From positions 1 through 64,000 of the forward strand of contig JAOXRX010000019.1 of NCBI GenBank assembly GCA_025800285.1: a stretch of 64,000 bases of DNA. The letters are read 5' to 3'. The notes below the pieces were generated by a model. That model made no database searches. It worked only from the letters and a program-made list of their open reading frames with translations, and was not told the origin of the DNA. Source of the stretch: Alphaproteobacteria bacterium. Its GTDB lineage: Bacteria; Pseudomonadota; Alphaproteobacteria; JAOXRX01. The first letter of the stretch is position 1, and each line of letters starts with the position of its first letter. Of this stretch, positions 53,995 through 62,574 are shown piece by piece. The position numbers and the translations under genes are program-made.

Positions 53995-56982
53995 ATGAAA
54001 TTTAAAGCAGATAAATTAAAAAATCTTATAGACAATTACGATGTAGTATCTTTTGATATATTTGATACTCTTTTGTTGAGGCCTTATGCTAAGCCTGTAG
54101 ATTTGTTTAGCCATTTAGAGCAACTAGAGAATGTTGAAGGCTTCGCTGAAGAGAGAGTTAATGCCGAAAGAAGAACAAGAAGAATTATAAAAGGGAATAA
54201 TCCTAAATATGAAGACATCACACTTGATGAAATATATGAGGAAATAAATCCGAAGTTTAAATCTCTAAAGAAAAAAGAACTAGATTTAGAGGGTAAAGTA
54301 TTATTCCAAAATTCTGAAATATATAATGTTTATAAATATGCTCTAAGGAAGAAAAAGAAAGTCATATTTGTTTCAGATATGTATTTACCAGCTACTTTTC
54401 TAAAGAAAGTTGTAGAAAAAAATGGATATGATAAGTATGAGAAATTATATGTATCTTCAGAATATAGAAAAGGAAAAGGGACAGGTAATCTTTACAAAGA
54501 AGTATTAAAAGATTTATCTCTAAAAGCAAAGAATGTAGTTCATATAGGGGATAACCATCATTCTGATTTTGTTCAGGCAAATAATATAGGTATAAAGGGG
54601 GTTCACTACCCTAAAGTGTTAGATAGGTTTATAAAATTATCTAATAATAATAAAAAAATAGAAGAATTTATTCAAAGACATAAATCTGTTGGTGGTTCAG
54701 CTTTAATTATGCAGATGGCAATAGATTTTGTTTTAGAAGGTAAAACATGGGAAAAAGATTATTGGTATTTAATGGGGAAATATTACGGAGGTTCTTTAGC
54801 TTACACATATTGTGATTATATTAGTGAAATAGTAAGTAATAACAATTTAAAAGATGTTGTGTTCGTAGCAAGAGATGGTTATTCTTTAGAAAAAGTTTTT
54901 AATATCTTAATGCCTAAAGTTAAGACTCATTATGTGTATGCTCCTAGAATTATGTCAGAAATGACATCATTTGCATTCCATAAAGATGATTCTATTTTAA
55001 AGAGAGCTATGAGAAGAAAAGCTTCAGATATTTTAAATAAAGATGTTGTTACAGATGAAGAGCTAGAGAAGTTTTCTGCAAAGAAATTTAAACAAATGAA
55101 AAAATATATTTCTTCATTTAAGTTAGATAAAAAATTTGCAATGGTTGATACTATAACTGGAAAGTTTTCTAGTCAATCTTTATTGGAGAAACTTGATGAA
55201 AACAAAGATATTTTGGGTATATATTGGCATATTTTACCTGAAGCTAAAGTGATGAGCAAAGATTTTAAATGTGATAACCTTATAGAAGAGAAATTTAATA
55301 GTATTAAATATTGGACTATTTTTGAGTTTTTCATAGGAGCCCCTGAACGACCTATAAAAGATTTGGATGAGAATAATAAACCAGTATATATAGATATCAA
55401 TAAACATGAAGAGAAAAGGTTGTCTGTATATGGTGATATTACACAAGGTATCATTGATTTAACAAAAGAGTTGACAAGTAGTTTGCAAACAAAAAAGCTA
55501 TTTTTCTCTATTGAAGATGTAGTTTGTTTAATAGACTGTCTATGCTATTGTGCTCCAACAAATTTAGATAAGAAAAACTTCTCTGGAATTTATTTTGCTC
55601 CTTTGTCAGATCATAAACACTATGAGCCTTTAATGATATCCAATAAAGGTGATGTAGCGAATAAGTATATAAGACCACCTTGGAATAACCTAAAAGAAAA
55701 TAGCTTAGAAATAACTAAAGATATTTATGGTTATAATATAAAAGCAGGTATTCCTTATGTTTTAGAGTATAAAAGAGTTAAAAAATATGATTCTAATAAA
55801 TGGGGAATATATTTATTCGGTGTTCAATTATTAAAAAAGAAAAGAACAGCAACTCGTAAGAAAAATTGGATTTTATATATAAAAGTGAAAGATGGGTATA
55901 AAACTTTTAAGCCTAAAAACAAAGATAAAAAATCATTTTTACATGTTAAGTTTTATAAAAAAGAGATTATAGGTGAAGTAATAAGAAAAAGATTTATTAT
56001 TATTTCTTTCAGAAATCTGAAAACTACGGATATAGCTTTTAAATTTACGGTTGCAAAGATTATATTTAATAAAAATCAAGATAAGAGTCTAAAAGAATTT
56101 TATTTGTTTGGAATTAAGGTTCTTTCAAAATTAAAAACTTTGGAAGAACATAAGTTATCTCTATTTAATATTGTGTTATTTAATAAAGAGGCTTTAATTA
56201 AAGAAAATATAAAGAGCTCATTTTCTCCTGTTGTTAATAAAGATAATAAGTATGAGGATATTTTGAAAGAAGCAGAGCATATTTCTAGAGAGATGACTCC
56301 CGCTGAAAAAGCAAAAACATCAAAACTTAAAAACAAGTATAAAGGTAAGAAATGTATAATTATAGGAGGGGCTCCTTCTATTAATGATTTAGATTTAAGT
56401 AAATTAAATAATAGTGATTATATTTTGTTTAGTGCTAATAGGGGATACAAATTAAAAGAAAAGGGTTTGAATAAAACTCATTATCACTTTTTGACTGATA
56501 GTAAATTTATTCCTGAGTTTGAATCTGAAATTGATAAGGATTTTGCGGACTCGTTTATTATTAATACAGATTGTGTTAAATATTTTAAATTTAAAAAAGA
56601 TTATAGTACTGTTTCGTTTTTCCATACTCCACAAAAACTTAATAGGTTTTGTGTTAGTGATGATATGACAAAGTATTGTCATTCTGGCTTTACAGTGGTT
56701 TCTATAATGCTTATGATGGCTAGATACATGGGTATTAAAGAAATATATTTAATAGGTGTTGATTTGTCTTTTAATAAAGATAACAATCATTTCTATAAAG
56801 ATTCTAAAGGAGAACAGGGTAGGTGTCTTAACAATTCTATAAAGGATAAAGAAGGCATGTTTAATTGGATAAAAAAAGCAAATAAAGCTTTTACGGAAGA
56901 AGGAATTAAGTTAAGGAATGCTTCTCCTAACCCAAAATCTTTAGATTTCATGAAGAAGATTAAGTATAGTAAGTTGTTTTAA
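53995..56982 (+). CDS. Large HAD-domain / DUF115-domain fusion, surface polysaccharide associated
   Basis: A 995-residue multidomain protein. The N terminus (about 1-220) is a HAD-like hydrolase: SFDIFDTLLLRPYAKPVDLF, FVSDMYLP and HIGDNHHSDFVQA. The centre (about 230-700) is unassigned but contains IYLFGVQLLKKKR and FYLFGIKVLSK, short motifs often seen at the ends of glycan-assembly proteins. The C terminus (about 780-995) is a DUF115 domain (KKCIIIGGAPSINDLDL... GFTVVSIMLMMARYMGIKEIYLIGVDLSF), related to enzymes acting on nucleotide-sugar or surface-glycan chemistry. It starts 12 bases after the ABC gene. The reaction is unknown. Confidence 0.8.
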   Translation: MKFKADKLKNLIDNYDVVSFDIFDTLLLRPYAKPVDLFSHLEQLENVEGFAEERVNAERRTRRIIKGNNPKYEDITLDEIYEEINPKFKSLKKKELDLEGKVLFQNSEIYNVYKYALRKKKKVIFVSDMYLPATFLKKVVEKNGYDKYEKLYVSSEYRKGKGTGNLYKEVLKDLSLKAKNVVHIGDNHHSDFVQANNIGIKGVHYPKVLDRFIKLSNNNKKIEEFIQRHKSVGGSALIMQMAIDFVLEGKTWEKDYWYLMGKYYGGSLAYTYCDYISEIVSNNNLKDVVFVARDGYSLEKVFNILMPKVKTHYVYAPRIMSEMTSFAFHKDDSILKRAMRRKASDILNKDVVTDEELEKFSAKKFKQMKKYISSFKLDKKFAMVDTITGKFSSQSLLEKLDENKDILGIYWHILPEAKVMSKDFKCDNLIEEKFNSIKYWTIFEFFIGAPERPIKDLDENNKPVYIDINKHEEKRLSVYGDITQGIIDLTKELTSSLQTKKLFFSIEDVVCLIDCLCYCAPTNLDKKNFSGIYFAPLSDHKHYEPLMISNKGDVANKYIRPPWNNLKENSLEITKDIYGYNIKAGIPYVLEYKRVKKYDSNKWGIYLFGVQLLKKKRTATRKKNWILYIKVKDGYKTFKPKNKDKKSFLHVKFYKKEIIGEVIRKRFIIISFRNLKTTDIAFKFTVAKIIFNKNQDKSLKEFYLFGIKVLSKLKTLEEHKLSLFNIVLFNKEALIKENIKSSFSPVVNKDNKYEDILKEAEHISREMTPAEKAKTSKLKNKYKGKKCIIIGGAPSINDLDLSKLNNSDYILFSANRGYKLKEKGLNKTHYHFLTDSKFIPEFESEIDKDFADSFIINTDCVKYFKFKKDYSTVSFFHTPQKLNRFCVSDDMTKYCHSGFTVVSIMLMMARYMGIKEIYLIGVDLSFNKDNNHFYKDSKGEQGRCLNNSIKDKEGMFNWIKKANKAFTEEGIKLRNASPNPKSLDFMKKIKYSKLF

Positions 56983-56999
56983 AATAGGAGGAATATCAT

Positions 57000-57776
57000 A
57001 TGGGGCTTTTAAATGAAAAATATATAAATCAGTATGAAGAATTACATAATAGTAAAGAGGATTTTGGAACTAGCTCATTAAGTTTTATTGAAGAAATTTG
57101 TTTTATAATTAATATATATAAACCTAAAACAATATTGGATTATGGTTGTGGCAAGGGAGTTTTAGCTGATAAGCTTCAAGAAATTTATAAAAATAAAAAA
57201 ATATATAAATATGATCCTGCAATAAAAGAATATAGTAAAATTCCAGTTAATAAGGTTGATATGGTTATTAATACAGATGTATTAGAGCACATTCCTGAGC
57301 AAGATATACCTAATATATTAGAGCATATATCCTCCATTTGTAGGTTTGCATATTTTAATTTGCACCATGCTAAAGCACAGAATATTCTCCCTAATGGAGA
57401 AAATGCCCATTGTACAGTTAAAGATCCTGATTGGTATGATAATATAATAGGAAAATATTTTAAAAATATTACTCATTTGAGCAGTAGAAATAGTTATAAC
57501 ACAGTTGTTATAACTAAGAAATTAAATAAAAAAAATAAAAAGAAGTATTATGAAATAATTGATAAACCTATAAATTACGACCTTAATATAATAAGAAAGA
57601 GTTATATTAAATTTTTAGGTGTTAAGTTATTTGAATATAAGTTGTTATCTAGTAGAGATTTGACAATAAAAATATTAAACATACCTGTTTTTAAAAGAAA
57701 AATAAAAAACAATTTTACGAGGTTTTATATTTTGGGAATATATTGTGTAAAATATGCTAATTTTTTAAAGAAATAA
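57000..57776 (+). CDS. SAM-dependent methyltransferase, glycan-associated
   Basis: 258 residues. Motif I TILDYGCGKGVLADKL at about 41-56 and a VLEHIPEQDI piece mark a class I methyltransferase. The C-terminal 80 residues carry KFLGVKLFEYKLLS and FYILGIYCVK, echoing the LFG motifs in the upstream fusion protein. A strong AGGAGGA lies 8 bases before the ATG. Probably the last gene of the 51099-57776 run. The substrate is unknown, perhaps a sugar residue. Confidence 0.85.
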   Translation: MGLLNEKYINQYEELHNSKEDFGTSSLSFIEEICFIINIYKPKTILDYGCGKGVLADKLQEIYKNKKIYKYDPAIKEYSKIPVNKVDMVINTDVLEHIPEQDIPNILEHISSICRFAYFNLHHAKAQNILPNGENAHCTVKDPDWYDNIIGKYFKNITHLSSRNSYNTVVITKKLNKKNKKKYYEIIDKPINYDLNIIRKSYIKFLGVKLFEYKLLSSRDLTIKILNIPVFKRKIKNNFTRFYILGIYCVKYANFLKK

Positions 57777-57781
57777 ATAAA

Positions 57782-57810
57782 TAGCTCTTGGTTATATTAA
57801 CCAAGAGCTA
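57782..57810. terminator. Bidirectional terminator
   Basis: A 13-bp perfect stem, TAGCTCTTGGTTA / TAACCAAGAGCTA, with a 3-base loop between convergent genes. Flanking T runs are short. Confidence 0.8.
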
Positions 57811-57815
57811 TCATT

Positions 57816-58040
57816 TTATATAGCCGTTAATGTTTTGGGTTTAGGGTGCTTTACCTTTATATCTCTAACTTTTTGTTGCCAAGCTTCAACACCATTTTCA
57901 GTAATAAACTCTATTTGCTGAGATAGTGTTCCGTACTCCATTTTTCTTAGCTGTTTATAATCTTTTTTAGTTTCTAATTTTTTAATTTCTTCATCTGTTA
58001 ATTTTTTAATTTTATTATCTATATTTATATATTTAAGCAT
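57816..58040 (-). CDS. Small phage-tail-assembly-like protein
   Basis: 74 residues. The C-terminal half MEYGTLSQQIEFITENGVEAWQQKVRDIKVKHPKP resembles a short phage protein family, with a Y..L..Q...I/L stretch, Trp and ..K.KHPKP ending, usually found next to tail fibre genes. It lies 3 bases after the tail-fibre-like gene, which supports this. Function not proven. Confidence 0.6.
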   Translation of the reverse strand: MLKYINIDNKIKKLTDEEIKKLETKKDYKQLRKMEYGTLSQQIEFITENGVEAWQQKVRDIKVKHPKPKTLTAI

Positions 58041-58043
58041 AAA

Positions 58044-59903
58044 TTATATCCTTTCATCTATATATCCATTTGTGAATAGTTGGTTTATTGATATATTCCC
58101 AGATGAAGTGAATTTTACATACCATATCTGAGCATCATTGTTAGTCTTTATACCATTGAGGTTAATGCTTTGTTGTTCAATTAAATCATTTTCAAGGGTT
58201 AGAAAAAACTCGGGTCTAGGAGTGGAGCTTTTATAACCACTCCAAAAATAATGATTAGACCATCCAGAGTTTTTATGAGTAATTTTATTTATAACTAAGG
58301 GGTTTAATATAATGCCTTTAGGAATGGATAAATTTATTTTTGTTGCAACTGTTGGCTCTCCTATATTATTGTAGATAGGGTATTTATATATTACTTCTAA
58401 GCCCCCATTAGCTGTTGCAAAGCTATCAAAAGGAATTATATCTCCGTTACTATCTGTTATAAGTGATGCGACTCTTCTTTTTGCCCCAGATATATTAGAG
58501 CCATTAACATCATCTAATATAAATCTTGTAGTCCCAGAATTGTAATCAGCCCAAAGGTGAATAGAAGCATTAGATAATGTTGGAGTGATCCCATTAGCCC
58601 AGCTTGAGTTTAGGGTTATATTTATAGAATTAGAACTTACAATTATATCTTGAGTGTCATTGCTAGATCTTGCTTTAAAAGATGATATATCAATAATTTC
58701 ATCTGGGTTTGAAGAGTTGTTAGAAATTACACCTCCGCAAATCATATTTGGAGATGATATGCCACCGGAAGTAGTGCTGTTTACTGTGAAATTAGGATAT
58801 GTACCGGTAACAGAAATGTCAATTCCTCCATTTATTGTAACGGTTTTATCATATAGATTTTGTGTCCCTTCTGATAAGTTATCGCTATTGAATGAATTTA
58901 AATTTGAAATGAATCCGCTATCATTTGTTATATCGCTAGTACTGGCAGGAATGTTAGGTTTATTAGTTAAGTCATTATAACTACCACTGTTTGCCACATT
59001 CGCTAAATTAGTTAAGTTGTTTTTATTGTCAGTTATCTTTGTTTCTGCAGTGGTTACTCTTGTTGTTAAAGTGTCAACAGAGCTCTGGCTCGCTTTGCTA
59101 CCAATAGATGAAGAGTTAGCTTCTATTTTGCTTTTGGCTCTAATATTCCAATCACTTTGTTTTGTATCAGAAATACCTCCAGTTAATTTTTCAGAATCTG
59201 AAGATATTGTTAATAAGTCTGTTTTTGATGCTCCACTACCTCCATCAATTGAAGATGTTATCTCGTCAACATATTTTTTTGTAGCTATATCTAAAGACAA
59301 ATTTGGAGTATATCCATCTATTAAGCTAATACTACCATCTTTTTTTAATATCTCTGCAGAATTGGCTTTTGTTGCAATACTTAATTTATTATTGGATATA
59401 GCAGTTTGATTGCTTAATGTTAATGTTTTAACATCGTCAACATATCCTTTTGTCGCAATGCTTAGGTTATGACTAGGGATGTATCCTGTATCTATATTTA
59501 CACTGCCATCTTTTTTTAATACTTCTGAGGACTCTGCTTTGTTTGCTAAGCTAGATGTGTTGCTAGATATGTTGGATTTATTAATTGTTATTTGAGCTGT
59601 ACTTTCATCTACAAACTTTTTTGTTGTTATATCGTAATCAGATACAGGGGTGTAGCCTGAATTAAGTTCGACACTGCCATCTTTTTTTAAAACATCCTCA
59701 GAGTTTGCTTTCATGGCAATATTGCCTGTGTTATTGGATATATTTGTCTTATTTGTTGTAATGTCATTAGTGTTTTGTGTTATAGAGGCTTTATTTACAT
59801 CTAAAGACTCAAAATTAGAGTTACATTTTTGAAATGCTGCTCTAATAGAATCTCCTGTGTCGTCGTTTGCTATAGTGCCGACATTTATTTTTTGAGTTGT
59901 CAT
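58044..59903 (-). CDS. Phage tail-fibre-like protein
   Basis: 619 residues. The N terminus KINVGTIANDDTGDSIRAAFQKCNSNF is a widespread opening of phage tail and fibre proteins. Residues about 60-215 hold three copies of a roughly 60-residue unit with core LKKDGS...GY.P...DIATKKYVDE, a known fibre repeat. A Ser/Asn-rich region follows, then a C-terminal domain (about 385-619) probably forming the receptor-binding tip. GGAGACAAAT precedes the ATG. No capsid, tail tube, integrase or lysis gene is nearby, so this is an isolated pair in a polysaccharide region. A terminator hairpin sits in its leader. Confidence 0.85.
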   Translation of the reverse strand: MTTQKINVGTIANDDTGDSIRAAFQKCNSNFESLDVNKASITQNTNDITTNKTNISNNTGNIAMKANSEDVLKKDGSVELNSGYTPVSDYDITTKKFVDESTAQITINKSNISSNTSSLANKAESSEVLKKDGSVNIDTGYIPSHNLSIATKGYVDDVKTLTLSNQTAISNNKLSIATKANSAEILKKDGSISLIDGYTPNLSLDIATKKYVDEITSSIDGGSGASKTDLLTISSDSEKLTGGISDTKQSDWNIRAKSKIEANSSSIGSKASQSSVDTLTTRVTTAETKITDNKNNLTNLANVANSGSYNDLTNKPNIPASTSDITNDSGFISNLNSFNSDNLSEGTQNLYDKTVTINGGIDISVTGTYPNFTVNSTTSGGISSPNMICGGVISNNSSNPDEIIDISSFKARSSNDTQDIIVSSNSINITLNSSWANGITPTLSNASIHLWADYNSGTTRFILDDVNGSNISGAKRRVASLITDSNGDIIPFDSFATANGGLEVIYKYPIYNNIGEPTVATKINLSIPKGIILNPLVINKITHKNSGWSNHYFWSGYKSSTPRPEFFLTLENDLIEQQSINLNGIKTNNDAQIWYVKFTSSGNISINQLFTNGYIDERI

Positions 59904-59924
59904 ATTTGTCTCCTTTTTGGGATT

Positions 59925-59958
59925 AAAAAAAAGAGCACTCCTTATGGGAAATGCTCTT
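59925..59958 (-). terminator. Terminator hairpin in the leader of the tail-fibre-like gene
   Basis: On the minus strand an 11-bp stem (AAGAGCAT...GTGCTCTT) ends in eight T, only about 22 bases before the gene's ATG and downstream of its predicted promoter. A terminator between promoter and gene implies attenuation or antitermination. Confidence 0.7.
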
Positions 59959-59978
59959 CGTGCTAATTCTAATAAATT

Positions 59979-60045
59979 AATTTAGGATATAATTCCTATT
60001 TTGTCAAGTTTTTTTTCTTGACAAAGTATATAAATAATATATAAT
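59979..60045. promoter_or_regulatory. Divergent promoters sharing an inverted repeat
   Basis: TTTGTCAAG (60000-60008) and CTTGACAAA (60017-60025) form a 9-bp inverted repeat around eight T. Plus strand: TTGACA 60018-60023, TATAAT 60040-60045, 16-base spacer, for the barrel gene at 60080. Minus strand: TTGACA (60002-60007) and TAAATT (59979-59984), 17-base spacer, for the tail-fibre-like gene. Confidence 0.75.
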
Positions 60046-60079
60046 TCTAATTATTGTATTTATTAGAAAGGATTATAAT

Positions 60080-60862
60080 ATGAATTTTAGTTTTAAAAAA
60101 ATAATTTTTACTTTTGTTTTTGCTTTAGTTGTTTCTTCGGCAAGAGCTGATGTGGTTAATGAGTATAGGGATTATACGAAAGATGGATATATATCTTCAA
60201 CAATGATATATAATAATGAAACAAATTCTGGAGAAAAAACTAAGCAAAGAGCGATAGAAACATATGGAGAATATAATATTTCAGATAATGTTATTGGAAC
60301 TTTTAGATATACAACAGGTAATGTAAGAAATATAGATGATTCTGGTTCTCTTAATGATAGTTTGCATATAGCATCTGCTGGTCTTAGGTTTCGCTGGCCT
60401 GTTGTTAAAGATAAGCTTCATTTAGGGTTTAAAACTAATGTGGTTCATAGAGATTATAGTGAAATACAGGGGATTAGTTATAGATTTATGCCAGTTATTG
60501 AATTTGATCCATATAGTTTTTTAAATATGAGATATATTTATGAATTTGATTATATTCCAAGTGGCTCTTATAAAAGTTCTGAAACTTCTGGTGGTAAAAC
60601 AGATCAAGAGAATGCTTTATATATAAGATTAATGCCTTGGAAATATTTTTCAAATAGTAAAAATGGCTTAGAATATGAGGTTAAAATTGCTAGTGGTGTT
60701 GGTAATGATAAAGTAAGTGGAAAAAGTAAATGGGATTTAAGTTATGAACATAATTTAGATTATAAAATTGCAGATAAATTTAAGCTTAAATACTCTATAG
60801 TTAGAGAAGGTGCAGATTGGGGATATCAAACATTTGGTTTAAATTATAGTTATAATTTTTAA
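60080..60862 (+). CDS. Outer-membrane beta-barrel protein, KdgM-like
   Basis: 260 residues with a signal peptide (MNFSFKKIIFTFVFALVVSSARA). The mature part alternates hydrophobic and polar residues, with many Tyr and Phe and ends in NYSYNF, a C-terminal Phe as in outer-membrane barrels. Size and pattern (SAGLRFRWPVVKDKLHLGFK; LKYSIVREGADWGYQTFGLNYSYNF) are reminiscent of KdgM-type oligosaccharide porins, but this is a weak assignment. It stands alone between a divergent promoter and a palindromic terminator. Confidence 0.75.
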   Translation: MNFSFKKIIFTFVFALVVSSARADVVNEYRDYTKDGYISSTMIYNNETNSGEKTKQRAIETYGEYNISDNVIGTFRYTTGNVRNIDDSGSLNDSLHIASAGLRFRWPVVKDKLHLGFKTNVVHRDYSEIQGISYRFMPVIEFDPYSFLNMRYIYEFDYIPSGSYKSSETSGGKTDQENALYIRLMPWKYFSNSKNGLEYEVKIASGVGNDKVSGKSKWDLSYEHNLDYKIADKFKLKYSIVREGADWGYQTFGLNYSYNF

Positions 60863-60951
60863 ATTACAGAGTTATTATATGTATTAAATATTTTTGTTTA
60901 ATTTAAATTTGATAAAAAAGTATAATTACAAAAAAAGCGGTTTAAGTTAAT

Positions 60952-60987
60952 AAAATGTCAAGTTTTTTATAAAAAACTTGACATTTT
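60952..60987. promoter_or_regulatory. 36-bp perfect palindrome: terminator combined with a -35 box
   Basis: Arms of 17 bases (60952-60968 and 60971-60987, core TGTCAAGTTTTTT / AAAAAACTTGACA) with an AT centre, itself palindromic, followed by more T. It can end the barrel-gene transcript. Its right arm contains TTGACA (60978-60983), which with TACATT (61001-61006), 17 bases on, can be the promoter of the gene at 61044. Confidence 0.75.
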
Positions 60988-61043
60988 TTGTATTTGAATA
61001 TACATTGATAATGAGAATATGTTCATAACTAAAAGGATTTTTT

Positions 61044-61337
61044 ATGCCAAGACCAAGAAAATGTAGAAATGTATCTGAAGACTTAGTTAATTATTATTAT
61101 AAACCAAGAGGAATTAAGATATCTGAACTTCAACAAGTAGTCTTGAAGCATGATCAGTTAGAGGCCTTGAAGTTAGCTGATGCAGAAGAAATGACTCAGG
61201 AAGAGGCTTGTAAGCTTATGAATATTTCTCGTTCAACTTTCTCTCGACTTGTAAATGAAGCAAGAAAGGTTGTTGCTCAAGCTTTGATTAATGGTTGGGC
61301 TATAAAAATAGAAGAGGGAATTTTTAAAAAAAAATAA
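61044..61337 (+). CDS. DUF134 (UPF0251) family DNA-binding protein
   Basis: 97 residues. The start MPRPRKCRNV, the HDQLEALKLADAEEMTQEEACKLMNISRSTFSRLVNEARKVVAQAL helix-turn-helix and its length all fit DUF134. The family is a small putative regulator often found with redox or metal-cofactor genes. First of a four-gene run; the next gene is 15 bases on. Confidence 0.92.
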   Translation: MPRPRKCRNVSEDLVNYYYKPRGIKISELQQVVLKHDQLEALKLADAEEMTQEEACKLMNISRSTFSRLVNEARKVVAQALINGWAIKIEEGIFKKK

Positions 61338-61352
61338 AGAAAGGAGGTTGCT

Positions 61353-61535
61353 ATGCCAAATAGAGATGGAACAGGTCCTAGAGGTTGTTTTAGAGGAAAT
61401 AACTTTGGGAAAAGAGGTAACTGTTTACTAAATAGCTCAAATAAAGAAGCTATATTAGAAAAAATAAATGCTCATCAAGCTAGAATTAAATTACTACAAA
61501 ACAGACTTGATGAGCTAGATAAACAGGTTTCCTAA
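61353..61535 (+). CDS. Small DUF5320-like protein
   Basis: 60 residues. The N terminus MPNRDGTGPRGCFRGNNFGKRG matches the Gly-rich opening (M..GDGTGP.G) of the DUF5320 family often paired with DUF134 regulators. The second half is a coiled-coil helix (EKINAHQARIKLLQNRLDELDK). AAAGGAGG is a perfect ribosome site. Role unknown; pairing suggests metal or Fe-S cofactor handling. Confidence 0.75.
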   Translation: MPNRDGTGPRGCFRGNNFGKRGNCLLNSSNKEAILEKINAHQARIKLLQNRLDELDKQVS

Positions 61536-61551
61536 CACCTGATTAACCAAG

Positions 61552-61580
61552 GCAGAGTTAAATAACTTAGCTCTGCTTTT
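61552..61580 (+). terminator. Weak terminator within the DUF134 cluster
   Basis: GCAGAGTTA (61552-61560) pairs with TAGCTCTGC (61568-61576), one G-U pair, then four T. It may allow partial read-through to the DUF1847 gene. Confidence 0.65.
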
Positions 61581-61623
61581 ATATAGTATAGCAGTAAAAT
61601 AAATTAAAACAAGGGAAAAATAA

Positions 61624-62073
61624 ATGTCAAAAGAGAAACTATATGATTCAGACTCTTTACAAGTAATGAAGGTTACAAAAGATTCTATTAATAAGTCAAG
61701 AATAAAAGAGCTAATAGATTTTGCAAAGAACTCTGGTATAAATAAAATAGGGGTGGCTAATTGTTTATCAATGGAAAAATATGCTCAATCCCTAAAAGAG
61801 ATATTAAAACAAGAGGGCTTTGATGTTATTACAGTAAATTGTAAAGATAGCGGTTTAACAAATGCAGATTTATTTGGAGAAGAGCTAAAAGGATTAAGCT
61901 GTGACCCAGCTCATCAGGCTAAGGTTCTTAACGATAGCGAAACAGAGTTAAATATTAATATAGGATTATGTTTAGGGCATGGTTTAGTGTTTAATAAAAA
62001 TTCAAATGCTCCTGTAACTACTTTAATAGTGAAAGACTTTTCAACAAAACATAACACAGCGAAGGAGCTATAA
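61624..62073 (+). CDS. DUF1847 putative metal-binding protein
   Basis: 149 residues. SCDPAHQAKVLNDSETELNINIGLCLGHGLVFNKNSNAPVTTLIVKDF is diagnostic of DUF1847, with conserved Cys and His likely to bind a metal; IGVANCLSMEKYA adds another Cys. Members of the family are mostly from anaerobes, and their function is unknown. Its stop overlaps the thioesterase start (TAATG), so the two are coupled. Confidence 0.88.
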   Translation: MSKEKLYDSDSLQVMKVTKDSINKSRIKELIDFAKNSGINKIGVANCLSMEKYAQSLKEILKQEGFDVITVNCKDSGLTNADLFGEELKGLSCDPAHQAKVLNDSETELNINIGLCLGHGLVFNKNSNAPVTTLIVKDFSTKHNTAKEL

Positions 62074-62444
62074 TGTCAAAAGAGGTAATATATAAAGATA
62101 GTGTTTCTCATTTAGTAATGCCGAAAGATTTAAATTCGTATGGAACTTTATTTGGAGGTACTTTGATATCATGGATGGATGAGCTAGCAGTTATTCTGGC
62201 TATAAAAATTACAGGAAAAGAGTGTGTAACTACGAGGTTTGATAATATTGAGTTGACAAAAAGTGTTTTTGTTCATGATGTGCTTGAGGTAAAAGCAAAA
62301 GTAACAAGTATGAAAAGATGCTCTATGGTTATGGATGTTAATGTATTTAGAGTGAAAAAAGGTGAAGATGATGAATATGTTGCAGGAGGGCAGGTAAAGT
62401 TTGTTGCTTTAGATGAAAATAAAAAAATAACAACTTTGATGTAG
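62073..62444 (+). CDS. Hotdog-fold acyl-CoA thioesterase
   Basis: 123 residues of the YciA/4HBT-like group: LNSYGTLFGGTLISWMDELAVILA is the family helix with its N.YG.LFGG.L..WMD pattern, and CVTTRFDNIELTKSVFVHDVLEV continues the fold. It would hydrolyse acyl-CoA thioesters; the chain preference is unknown. Translationally coupled to the DUF1847 gene. Confidence 0.9.
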   Translation: MSKEVIYKDSVSHLVMPKDLNSYGTLFGGTLISWMDELAVILAIKITGKECVTTRFDNIELTKSVFVHDVLEVKAKVTSMKRCSMVMDVNVFRVKKGEDDEYVAGGQVKFVALDENKKITTLM

Positions 62445-62491
62445 ATAACTTTTTTATAAGTAATAGTTATGTATTTATATTAATTTAAAAG

Positions 62492-62520
62492 AAGAGTTTT
62501 TTAAAAAGGACTCTTTTTTT
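62492..62520 (+). terminator. Terminator of the DUF1847-thioesterase unit
   Basis: AAGAGT (62492-62497) pairs with ACTCTT (62510-62515), with weaker inner pairing, followed by T. Confidence 0.75.
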
Positions 62521-62574
62521 ATTGCCTGTTATATTATTTTATGTTATACAAAAAAATATTTATAAGGAAGTGCA

